Positions 27,547-35,425 of a stretch of 64,000 nt of DNA are shown here, piece after piece. This DNA comes from an uncultured Bacteroidales bacterium (GTDB taxonomy: Bacteria; Bacteroidota; Bacteroidia; Bacteroidales; UBA932): contig CALUTY010000009.1 in the NCBI GenBank assembly GCA_944323825.1, positions 1 through 64,000 on the forward strand, in the 5' to 3' direction. Both the position numbers and the translations under genes were made by a program. The number at the start of each line of letters is the position of its first letter. Positions within the stretch are counted from its first letter, which is position 1. Under the pieces are notes generated by a model that had not been told where the DNA came from, did not search any database, and was given only the letters and a program-made list of their open reading frames with translations.

Positions 27547-28617
27547 TCAGCAGCACTTAAGCACTCCCGGCAGTTCCGGGCGCAACAGGTTCTTATGGTT
27601 CAGCCCTTCATATTTCCTTGCAGGGTCATATTCCACGCCGATCTTGTCCAGCAGCGGTTCCACAGCCACCTGATGCAGCTGCAGACCGAGGTCCCAAGGG
27701 TCATAGCCGAGGACCAGCCCCGCCACTTCCTCGTAGGTGAAGACAGGGATGCCGTAGCCGTTTTCGCCGTAGGTCTTTCCTTCCATTTCCGCAATGGCAT
27801 ACTGCCATCTGTCGAGGAAATAAGGGCATCCCGGACAGTTGGTTATTATCATGTCGGGATGATACGGCTCCATCGACTCGAACTTCTTGTGCGTATTGGA
27901 TATCGAATAGCCCCTGTTGGCCTTAACATGATACTGCCTGAAGCCGTATCCGCAGCAGTGGCGCCTTTCGGGATAGTCTATGACATTGCCGCCCCAGGCT
28001 TCTATCATCCCGCAGAGCACATAAGGGTATTCGGCGCCTCCGACTCCCTTGGACGGAAACATCTTCGAGTAGTGGCATCCTATGTGTTCCACGACCTTCA
28101 GCGGCTCTCCGGTGTGCCTGTTTATCAGGCGGTATTTCGCCCTTTCCGCTATCAGGTTCCTGTATTTGTATATGAGGTCGCTTGCATGGGCGACATATTT
28201 CGGTTTCTTGAACTCCCTTTTGCAGGCTTTCCACAGCAGTTCCCTGATCTTCGTCTCCAGTTCCGGGAATTCCTCCCATGTCTGGAGGATTTCGATATAG
28301 TTGCCGAAAGAGGTGATGCAAGATGCCACATAGTTCTCATATCCGGCTTCCGTCATCAGAGCAAACTGGCGTGCAACTATCGTCATCACGGTCTCCTGCG
28401 GGATTGTGTCGCAGTGGTAGGCGATTCCGCCGCATGTGGTGTGGCTGGCGTTTTCATGGAAATCCTTCCCGAGCACATTGCGGCAGATTTCCAGGAACAT
28501 CTTTTCCGAGCCCGGGAAAAAGTTCTGACGGATGCAGCTTCTCACATAGTACCAGTGGTCATCAGGGATTTCCTTCTGGTAGTCGGCCCATATCTTCTGT
28601 TTTCCTTGATAGATCAT
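27547..28617 (-). CDS. HdrB-like CCG-domain protein
   Basis: Subunit of 356 residues related to HdrB of heterodisulfide reductase. The second CCG domain is intact: Cys181, Cys221-Cys222-Gly, then CPGC at 261-264. The first is altered: Cys28, then TCGG at 61-64 in place of CCG, and CITS at 100-103 in place of CxxC, so only one non-cubane cluster is likely. The gene lies 85 bases after the HdrC-like gene and 43 before the HdrA-like gene. It should be the site of substrate chemistry, but no substrate can be read from the sequence. Confidence 0.85.
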   Translation of the reverse strand: MIYQGKQKIWADYQKEIPDDHWYYVRSCIRQNFFPGSEKMFLEICRNVLGKDFHENASHTTCGGIAYHCDTIPQETVMTIVARQFALMTEAGYENYVASCITSFGNYIEILQTWEEFPELETKIRELLWKACKREFKKPKYVAHASDLIYKYRNLIAERAKYRLINRHTGEPLKVVEHIGCHYSKMFPSKGVGGAEYPYVLCGMIEAWGGNVIDYPERRHCCGYGFRQYHVKANRGYSISNTHKKFESMEPYHPDMIITNCPGCPYFLDRWQYAIAEMEGKTYGENGYGIPVFTYEEVAGLVLGYDPWDLGLQLHQVAVEPLLDKIGVEYDPARKYEGLNHKNLLRPELPGVLKCC

Positions 28618-28702
28618 TGTATTTGGTCTGGTTTTGGTGCCCTTCAGGGATGCCTCTTGTCGGTCAGATGGATCCCGGCAGGACCGTCACGTTCTATTGC
28701 TT

Positions 28703-29407
28703 CTATTCTTCCTCGCTGTTGAGATGCCCCGGGGAAATGTGGCTGAAGGTCTCCTCCATATATTCGTCCATGTCCATCCCCATCTCCTTTGCCTTCATTT
28801 CGGAACATCTGTTCACGGTTTCTATGCGCTCGGTGGCTCCGGTGACATCGAATATGCTTTTCAGTTCATCCAGGGACTCCTGCGGGATTTTTCTCAGCAC
28901 TCCAGGACCGTCCCCCTGGTAGTTGGCCCCGAGCCTTGCAAACGAGTCCTTCAGATGCTCCAGATGCCATTTCATGACAGGCCCCGACTCCACATGGTCT
29001 TCCCATTTGAAAGTCTCCGGATATACGCAGTAACCGTAGTTCAGGATGTTTCCGGTAAGCATTTTTGTCAGCGGATACAACTGTCGCCCCTTTTCGGAGC
29101 ATACGAAATATCCGAGCTTGGCGGAAAGATTGCGCAGGGCCATCAGTACAAGCCCCGGGGCATTCTTCCTCGGACATCTGGTCACGCATGACATGCATTC
29201 CCCGCAGTACCATATGACATCGCTCTTGAGCAGCTTCTCGATCTCCGCATCATCCTTGCTCTGGACGATGTCCACGATTTTCCTCGGGTCATATTTGTAG
29301 AATTCGGCGGCAGGACAGATGGCTGTGCAAGTCCCGCAGTTTATGCAGGTCTTGAGCCCTTCCTTTATCCTGTAGTCCTTGGCCAGTTCGTCGTAAAGTT
29401 TACCCAT
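28703..29407 (-). CDS. HdrC-like 4Fe-4S protein
   Basis: Protein of 234 residues with two 4Fe-4S motifs at its N-terminus (Cys 21/24/27/31 and 68/71/74/78). A helical C-terminal region of about 150 residues follows and has no recognised domain. It is first in the Hdr-like/cysteate synthase operon, with a good -7 box 32 bases upstream of its start. The second HdrC-like protein in the same operon (26152) suggests two electron-transfer steps. Confidence 0.85.
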   Translation of the reverse strand: MGKLYDELAKDYRIKEGLKTCINCGTCTAICPAAEFYKYDPRKIVDIVQSKDDAEIEKLLKSDVIWYCGECMSCVTRCPRKNAPGLVLMALRNLSAKLGYFVCSEKGRQLYPLTKMLTGNILNYGYCVYPETFKWEDHVESGPVMKWHLEHLKDSFARLGANYQGDGPGVLRKIPQESLDELKSIFDVTGATERIETVNRCSEMKAKEMGMDMDEYMEETFSHISPGHLNSEEE

Positions 29408-29438
29408 TTTGTCTTATTAAAACAGACACATAATTCTG

Positions 29439-29446
29439 CAAAGTTA
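29439..29446 (-). promoter_or_regulatory. Putative -7 box of the Hdr-like/cysteate synthase operon
   Basis: TAACTTTG on the minus strand, a perfect TAnnTTTG, 31 bases before the HdrC-like start codon. No TTTG is seen at the normal -33 distance. Confidence 0.5.
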
Positions 29447-29469
29447 TAAAAATATCCCTAAAATTCTGC

Positions 29470-29477
29470 TATTTTTG
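29470..29477 (+). promoter_or_regulatory. Putative -7 box for the NfeD-type gene
   Basis: TATTTTTG, a perfect TAnnTTTG, 59 bases before the start codon at 29537. It diverges from the operon promoter at 29439. No TTTG is found at -33. Confidence 0.45.
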
Positions 29478-29536
29478 TAGGGAAGCATGTCCTTGCGGGC
29501 ATGCAGGAGTGCATACCCCTTTGAAAATGACGCATT

Positions 29537-30919
29537 ATGAAGAAATTTCTGACCATGCTGCTTTTCCTGGTGCCGGCCATGTCCGCCTTTGCCGGGACGA
29601 CGCAGGACCGGCCGTCCGCTGAAACATCCGGAGAAGAAACCATATTTTATCGCATCAGGCTTGACGCAGACATAGACAAGGCTGCCGAAAGGCTTGTATC
29701 CAAGGGGCTTGAAAAGGCCCGGGAGGCGGATGCGGACTATATCATCCTTGACCTCGACACATACGGAGGGGCCGTGGACGCCGCCGACAGCATAAGGAGC
29801 GCGATTCTCCAGTGCCCGGTTCCGGTCATCGCCTATGTCAATCTCCAGGCCGCATCGGCTGGCGCCCTCATCAGCATTGCGTGCGATTCCATATACATGA
29901 AGCCGGGAAGTTCAATCGGGGCGGCCACGGTGGTGAACCAGGCCGGGGATGTGATGCCGGACAAATACCAGTCCTTCATGCGCGGGATGATGCGCTCCAC
30001 GGCCCAGGCCACAGGCCGGGACCCCGAAATAGCAGAAGCCATGGTGGACACCGCCAATGTACTCAGCCTGACTCCGGAGGAGGCCGTGGAGGCCGGATAT
30101 TGCGAAGGGATATGCGCCGACATTGATGCCGTGGCGGCAATGGTGCTCGTGGCCGGAACTGATGCAGATGGTGCCGACGGGGCCACACCTGCATACAGGA
30201 TAGAGAACATGAGGCTTTCATGGGTGGAAAAACTGGTGCAGATACTCCTGAATCCGTTCCTCCAGTCCATTTTCCTGATGATGATCATAGGCGGCATATA
30301 TGTGGAGATAAGGACTCCTGGAATAGGGCTTCCGCTTGCCACGGCAGTACTCGGCGCTCTCCTTTATTTTGCTCCGCTGTATGCAGAGAACCTTGCCCAG
30401 AACTGGGAAATCCTGCTTTTTGTCATCGGTCTCATCCTTGTCGGGCTTGAAATCTTCGTCTTCCCGGGCTTCGGGGTGAGCGGCGTGACAGGCATTGTGG
30501 CCATCGTCGTCGCCCTTGCTTTTGCCATGGTGGACAATGACCTGCTGTTCAACATGGAAGGGGAGTTTGACATCACTCCTGTCCTCATGCCGATAGGAAT
30601 AGTGATAATATCCGCATTCGTGGGCCTGACCGGAGGCGTGCTGCTTGTGAAACGGCTTTACACCACAAGGTCATTTGACTATATAGCATTGCGCAAGTCC
30701 CTTGACGAAAAGGACGGCTATGTGGGCGTGCAGACCGTGGATGAGGATATGAAAGGCAGGCAGGCAAAGGTCTTTTCAGACATGATGCCATCCGGCAAGG
30801 TGATATGCGACGGGCGCATCTATGAGGCCACCATGACATACGGATTTGCCGTCAAGGGCGAAACCGTAAGGGTGGTCAGGACCGGTCAGGGACGGCTGTA
30901 CTGCGAGAAGATAGCTTAG
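29537..30919 (+). CDS. NfeD-family ClpP-like membrane serine protease
   Basis: Protein of 460 residues with a signal peptide (MKKFLTMLLFLVPAMSAFA). A ClpP-class serine protease domain follows: LDLDTYGGAVDAADSI, and AASAGALI with the probable catalytic Ser107. Next come three to four transmembrane helices (from FLMMIIGGIYVEI to GLTGGVLLVKR) and a C-terminal NfeD OB-fold domain (about 390-460). This is the full-length NfeD type, thought to work with stomatin-like proteins in membrane quality control. No stomatin gene is adjacent. The 3' end overlaps rlmD by four bases. Confidence 0.9.
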   Translation: MKKFLTMLLFLVPAMSAFAGTTQDRPSAETSGEETIFYRIRLDADIDKAAERLVSKGLEKAREADADYIILDLDTYGGAVDAADSIRSAILQCPVPVIAYVNLQAASAGALISIACDSIYMKPGSSIGAATVVNQAGDVMPDKYQSFMRGMMRSTAQATGRDPEIAEAMVDTANVLSLTPEEAVEAGYCEGICADIDAVAAMVLVAGTDADGADGATPAYRIENMRLSWVEKLVQILLNPFLQSIFLMMIIGGIYVEIRTPGIGLPLATAVLGALLYFAPLYAENLAQNWEILLFVIGLILVGLEIFVFPGFGVSGVTGIVAIVVALAFAMVDNDLLFNMEGEFDITPVLMPIGIVIISAFVGLTGGVLLVKRLYTTRSFDYIALRKSLDEKDGYVGVQTVDEDMKGRQAKVFSDMMPSGKVICDGRIYEATMTYGFAVKGETVRVVRTGQGRLYCEKIA

Positions 30920-32322
30920 AGCCGTTCCAGCGCCACCACATTCTCGACATGGTGCGTATGCGGGAACATGTCCACAGGACGGACAGCCGTGATGCGGTAT
31001 CTGCTGCAGAGTGTGGCAAGATCCCTTGCCTGTGAAGCCGGGTTGCAGCTGACATACACGATTCTGTCCGGCTCTGCATCAAGTATCACTTGAGCTACAT
31101 CCGGATGTATTCCGGCTCTCGGAGGATCGAGGATTATGACATCCGGCCTGCCGTGCAGGGCGATGAAGTCCTCCGTAAGGATATCCTTCATGTCACCGGC
31201 GAAAAACTCGCAGTTGGATATGCCGTTGGCCTCTGCATTTGCCTTTGCATCCTCAATGGCCTCCGGGACATATTCAATGCCTATTACCTTGGACGCCTTG
31301 CCTGAAACGAACTGGGCAATGGTGCCCGTTCCCGTATAGAGGTCATAGACAAGTTCATTCCCAGTAAGTCCGGCAAATTCCCTTGCCGTACAATAGAGTC
31401 TGTAGGCTTGCTCTGCATTTGTCTGGTAGAAGGATTTGGGGCCTATCTTGAACTTCAGCCCCTCCATTTCTTCATATATGGCTTCCTGGCCACGGTAAAG
31501 TATGCATTCCTGATCGGCTATAGAGTCGTTCGGCTTGCCGTTGATCACATAATGGAGGGATACAATCTCCGGAAAGCGTTCAGAAACGGCATCCAGAAGG
31601 GCTTCACGTGCCTCCCTGTCTTCGTGATAGAAACAGATTATCAGCATCACTTCTCCTTTTTCCGTGGTGCGGATGAACATGTTCCTGAGAAACCCGGTAT
31701 GTTCCCTTATGTCAAAGAATTCCAGCCCGTGCTTCAGGGCGTATTCCTTTACGAAAAGCCTTATTGCATTGGACGGGTCCTTCTGCAGCCAGCAGTGCCT
31801 GATGTCCAGCACCTTGTCGAAGAACCTGCCCACATGGAATCCGAGGCCGCATCTTTCTTCCGGCGACAGTGCCTCAGGGTCTTCTCCGGCATCAATCCAT
31901 CTTCTCTTTGAAAAGGTGAATTCAAGCTTGTTCCTGTAATATGTCGTGTTTTCCGAAGGGATTATCGGCTGTATTTCAGGCACATCGAGGTGCCCTATGC
32001 GTACGAGCTGGTCGTAGACCTGCTGCTGTTTCGCCTCCAGCTGCATCGGATATGGCAGCGGCTGCCATTTGCAGCCTCCACATACGCCGAAATGGCTGCA
32101 GAACGGTTCAAGCCTGTCCGGGGAAGGGGACACCATGCGGAGGATAAAGCCCTCCATATAGTTTTTCTTCTTTTTGGTCACCTTCACATCCACAATGTCC
32201 CCCGGAACTGCAAACTGCACGAAAAGCACAGTCCCGTCGATTCTCGCGATGGCCTTTCCTTCGGCCGCCACGGACTCTATCCTGACATTCTCCAGTATTA
32301 TTTCCTTCTTTTTCCTTGACAT
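30916..32322 (-). CDS. rlmD: 23S rRNA (uracil-C5)-methyltransferase, RlmD/RumA family
   Basis: Iron-sulfur-containing SAM methyltransferase of 468 residues. A TRAM RNA-binding domain (about 1-65) precedes Cys 75, 81 and 84, which with a further Cys near 177 bind the cluster. YDLYTGTGTIAQFV is the SAM loop and VSCNPASQARDL carries the catalytic cysteine. RlmD methylates U1939 of 23S rRNA; RlmC-type targeting cannot be excluded without phylogeny. It starts 10 bases after the Na/phosphate transporter gene. Confidence 0.92.
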   Translation of the reverse strand: MSRKKKEIILENVRIESVAAEGKAIARIDGTVLFVQFAVPGDIVDVKVTKKKKNYMEGFILRMVSPSPDRLEPFCSHFGVCGGCKWQPLPYPMQLEAKQQQVYDQLVRIGHLDVPEIQPIIPSENTTYYRNKLEFTFSKRRWIDAGEDPEALSPEERCGLGFHVGRFFDKVLDIRHCWLQKDPSNAIRLFVKEYALKHGLEFFDIREHTGFLRNMFIRTTEKGEVMLIICFYHEDREAREALLDAVSERFPEIVSLHYVINGKPNDSIADQECILYRGQEAIYEEMEGLKFKIGPKSFYQTNAEQAYRLYCTAREFAGLTGNELVYDLYTGTGTIAQFVSGKASKVIGIEYVPEAIEDAKANAEANGISNCEFFAGDMKDILTEDFIALHGRPDVIILDPPRAGIHPDVAQVILDAEPDRIVYVSCNPASQARDLATLCSRYRITAVRPVDMFPHTHHVENVVALERL

Positions 32323-32332
32323 AAATTCGGAT

Positions 32333-34060
32333 TTATTCCTTACCCTTTACAAGGGCCTGGGACACATTTATCATGAAGTCTCCCATGGTTTCCAGCTGCG
32401 AGATCACATCCATGTAGTACATGCTCGTCTGGTAATTCTTACCGTCATGCTCAAGATTTGCTATCTCCTCTTCCCTGAGAGTGTTGCGCATTTCATTGAT
32501 ATTCTGTTCGGCATCGTAGGCGTTTGAGATGTCCTTCAGGTTGTCGTACCCGACATTGAGATTGGCGATCATTACATCGTAAGCCTTGTCTACCATGTCA
32601 GTAAGGCGGTTGAGCTTCCTCAGCTCGTCTTCATCAAAGGCCTGTCCGTGGGCATTTTTACGCGAGAGTATGCGGCTGATGGCTTCCCCTGAGTCGCCGA
32701 GGCTCTCCAGCTCGCTGATAATCTTGTACATGGCCCGTATCTGGGCCTTTGAGTCACTGCTGATCTCTTCCTTGGAAAGTGCGTTCATGAACGATGCTAT
32801 CTCATATTCGATCCTGTCCGAGATCTCTTCGTATTTTACGAGTTTTTCGCGGTATTCCTCGAATTTGTCCGCATCCTGCTCATTTATTGCGGACTTCACA
32901 TAGCCGAGCCCTCTTTTTGAGATTTCTGCAAAATGCACGATCTCCTTCATTGCCTGCTCGATGGCCATTTCTGCCGTGGCAAGGTGTCCTGCGTTGATGT
33001 ATTTGAGCTTGAAGCTCTCTTCCTCAGGCTTTGAAGGGCTCTTGATGATCCATTTCACCGCCTTCTCTATCCATGGGATGAACCATATCAGTATGCAGGT
33101 GTTGATAAGGTTGAACATGGTGTGCAGCATGGAGATGCCATACAATGCTGCCGTCGATTCCATGGTCTGGGTCCCTTCGACCTCACCGGCAAATGTGGCG
33201 GTTGTAGGATCCGGATAACCGAACAAAGTGATTATCTTGCCGATGAATGACAGGAACGGCCTGTACAGGATCAGTACCCATATCACACCGAAGACATTGA
33301 ACATCGTGTGCGCTATCGCCGCACGCTTCGCCTGGACATTGCCCACCGCCGCGGCTATGTTGGCCGTGATTGTCGTACCGATGTTTTCTCCGAGCACCAT
33401 CGCAGCCGCCATCTCAAACGGAATCCATCCCATGTTCAGCATGATGAGAGTGAGTGCCATTGTGGCGCTTGAGGACTGCAGCACGAGGGTGAGGATGGTG
33501 CCGAACACCAGGAAGATAAGGACGGAACCGAATCCGTATCCTGTCCATTTGGCAATGAACGAAAGCACTTCCGGATGGCTTTGGAGATCAGGCACCGACT
33601 CCTTCATGAAAGAAAGGCCGAGGAAAAGCAGGGCGAATCCGATGATGAATTCCCCGATGTTCTTGGTCCGGCTCTTCTTGCCGAGGGTGCAGATGAAGCC
33701 CACTGCCATCAGCGGAATCGAGAGCACGGATATGTCCATCTTGAACCCGAGGAGGGAAATGAGCCATGCGGTCACAGTCGTACCTATGTTGGCACCCATG
33801 ATCACCCCTATGGCCTGCGTGAGTGTCAGAAGCCCGGCGTTCACGAATCCCACCACCATGACAGTGGTGGCACTTGAAGACTGTATTATGGCCGTGATTC
33901 CGAGCCCTGTAAGCACCCCGCGCAGTGGGCTGGATGTCATTGCCGCGAGGAAATTCCTCAATTTTTCGCCTGCTGCCTTCTGCAGGCCGGAGCTCATCGT
34001 GTTCATTCCGTAGAGGAACATTCCGAGGGCGCCGATCAGAGTCAGAATCTGTAGTACCAT
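32333..34060 (-). CDS. Na+/phosphate cotransporter (NptA-type) with PhoU-like domain
   Basis: Inner-membrane transporter of 575 residues. Two inverted Na/Pi cotransporter repeats are visible with QSSSATT (about 60) and QSSSATMALTLIM (about 197), the hallmark QSSS motifs. A cytoplasmic helical C-terminal third (about 350-575) resembles PhoU. It uptakes or exports phosphate with sodium and may sense it through the PhoU-like part. The upstream DNA (34100-34129) holds a strong hairpin. Confidence 0.92.
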   Translation of the reverse strand: MVLQILTLIGALGMFLYGMNTMSSGLQKAAGEKLRNFLAAMTSSPLRGVLTGLGITAIIQSSSATTVMVVGFVNAGLLTLTQAIGVIMGANIGTTVTAWLISLLGFKMDISVLSIPLMAVGFICTLGKKSRTKNIGEFIIGFALLFLGLSFMKESVPDLQSHPEVLSFIAKWTGYGFGSVLIFLVFGTILTLVLQSSSATMALTLIMLNMGWIPFEMAAAMVLGENIGTTITANIAAAVGNVQAKRAAIAHTMFNVFGVIWVLILYRPFLSFIGKIITLFGYPDPTTATFAGEVEGTQTMESTAALYGISMLHTMFNLINTCILIWFIPWIEKAVKWIIKSPSKPEEESFKLKYINAGHLATAEMAIEQAMKEIVHFAEISKRGLGYVKSAINEQDADKFEEYREKLVKYEEISDRIEYEIASFMNALSKEEISSDSKAQIRAMYKIISELESLGDSGEAISRILSRKNAHGQAFDEDELRKLNRLTDMVDKAYDVMIANLNVGYDNLKDISNAYDAEQNINEMRNTLREEEIANLEHDGKNYQTSMYYMDVISQLETMGDFMINVSQALVKGKE

Positions 34061-34099
34061 AATATTATATTCTTATCAATTGGTTTCAAGGCAAATGAG

Positions 34100-34129
34100 G
34101 GAGTGCCTGCCGAAAAGGCGGGGCACTCC
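34100..34129. terminator. GC-rich hairpin between the hypothetical gene and the transporter
   Basis: GGAGTGCC at 34100-34107 pairs with GGCACTCC at 34122-34129, with further TGCC/GGCG pairing inside. On the minus strand a T-poor tail follows, so it could be a weak terminator of the 34138 gene or an attenuator in front of the phosphate transporter. Confidence 0.4.
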
Positions 34130-34137
34130 ACTCATGG

Positions 34138-34584
34138 TCATTTTATCAGTTTTTCTCCCTTTCTGATGTCCATTGCAATCACTTCGGTGCATGCCTGGTA
34201 TCTGTATGGGATATATTCGTACAGCTGCACGAACATTTTTCCTGTCTTGCTGTTCCAGTAGGCGTCGAGCCTCAGCCCGTTGCCTTTGTTTTCCTCGCTC
34301 AGGTCCGCATTTTCAGGGGAGGAAGAAATCGCCTTCGTGAGCGCGTCCTTGCTGTGTGCAGGGAAGAAACGCTCCTTCTTGCGGAAACTTTCGCCCGTAG
34401 ACTTGTCCTTGTAGCCCGTCCTGAGCACCAAGGCGAGCACAAGTCCCGTCAGTATGAGGAAGAAACCGAGTATGTTGACCGGCGTCGGGGAGGGGATTGC
34501 CACCAGGATGCAGCCGGCTGCGAGAATTATAGCTGAAACCGTTATGTCTGTTGCAGAATGTACTCTGCTGAATTCTTTTTCCAT
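34138..34584 (-). CDS. Hypothetical membrane protein
   Basis: Protein of 148 residues from ATG 34584 (MEKEFSRVHS). Two hydrophobic helices (TDITVSAIILAAGCILVAI and NILGFFLILTGLVLALVL) lie near the N-terminus, joined by a short loop with PSPTP. The remaining 85 residues are soluble and contain the pattern YEYIPYRYQAC. No family is recognised. A longer form from 34692 is possible, but its first 36 residues are Asn/Ser/Lys-rich and unlike a membrane leader. Confidence 0.6.
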   Translation of the reverse strand: MEKEFSRVHSATDITVSAIILAAGCILVAIPSPTPVNILGFFLILTGLVLALVLRTGYKDKSTGESFRKKERFFPAHSKDALTKAISSSPENADLSEENKGNGLRLDAYWNSKTGKMFVQLYEYIPYRYQACTEVIAMDIRKGEKLIK

Positions 34585-34708
34585 TGTCTTTATGTTTTCT
34601 TTGTTTTCCGGCAGTGCCGGGATGTCTTGACTGTTTGTTTTGTTATTGGAATTGGAGCATGATTTCTTCATGCTGCCGGCAGAAATCCGCATTTAATGGA
34701 AAAAGATT

Positions 34709-35128
34709 CTAAATGACTAATTTTCTTAATATTATGAAGTGATGGTCTTTTGATTTCGTTCCTGAGGGAAATAGTCTCAGGGGACATTCGAATTCATGCA
34801 GCATCCTTTCTGAGAAGATCTTTCCGGCTTTCAGCCAGCACGAGTCCCTGTGCGGTATCTTCAAAGGATTCTGCCCCCGCATCGTCCCTCCGGTCTGCTG
34901 GCTCCGTTCAGTGAAGAATTCCGTCCCCGAAGCCGAAAGTCCGGGCGAGTTCCAATCTATGTACCGTTCGGAGGAATTGTCATATTCCCGTATCTGGAAA
35001 ATCTCACCGGACGACTCTGCAAATCTCTGTCTTTCAGTGTTGTCCTCTGTTTGCTGACAATCCGCCGCCAGATACGCGAGCGCACCTGCCAGCAATGAAA
35101 GGATGAGTATATGCAGTTTTTTCATCAT
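34709..35128 (-). CDS. Hypothetical exported protein
   Basis: Protein of about 139 residues beginning with a signal peptide (MMKKLHILILSLLAGALAYL), starting at 35128 or the next codon 35125. A Cys at about 24 lacks a proper lipobox. The mature part is polar and shows no known domain. An in-frame start at 35167 is possible but would precede the signal. No function can be assigned. Confidence 0.45.
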   Translation of the reverse strand: MMKKLHILILSLLAGALAYLAADCQQTEDNTERQRFAESSGEIFQIREYDNSSERYIDWNSPGLSASGTEFFTERSQQTGGTMRGQNPLKIPHRDSCWLKAGKIFSERMLHEFECPLRLFPSGTKSKDHHFIILRKLVI

Positions 35129-35358
35129 AGCGGTGCGCAAATTTATCCAATATTTCTGATATACCAAACTGACTGTAACAACATTTTAACATTGAGATTG
35201 ACTGCAGGGGGGACTGCTTCCCCGCATTGGTTAACATAATATAAATTGTATGACAAATTTTGTTCAAATAAATTCCTGGTATTTAGAGGTCGCAACGCCG
35301 CGGCTCCCATTAAATTTTATTCTTATGGAAATTTCTGCGGTTATGGTAGCCGGAAGAT

Positions 35359-35389
35359 TTTGTACAATTCCGGTTTATTGATATATTTG
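35359..35389 (+). promoter_or_regulatory. Consensus promoter of the lipoprotein/DUF5723 operon
   Basis: TTTG (35359-35362), a 19-base spacer and TATATTTG (35382-35389) match the Bacteroidota consensus exactly. The start codon at 35426 is 37 bases downstream of the -7 box. The 35129-35358 stretch before it shows no gene. Confidence 0.8.
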
Positions 35390-35425
35390 CAGCGATTATA
35401 CAGTTGTTACAATTCATTCAGAACT

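Noticed and set aside
27181-28722. A 513-residue open frame on the plus strand across the Hdr-like genes
   Set aside because: It lies antisense to two well-supported redox genes with full Cys motifs, has no family marks, and low-complexity aromatic/His-rich content typical of shadow frames.
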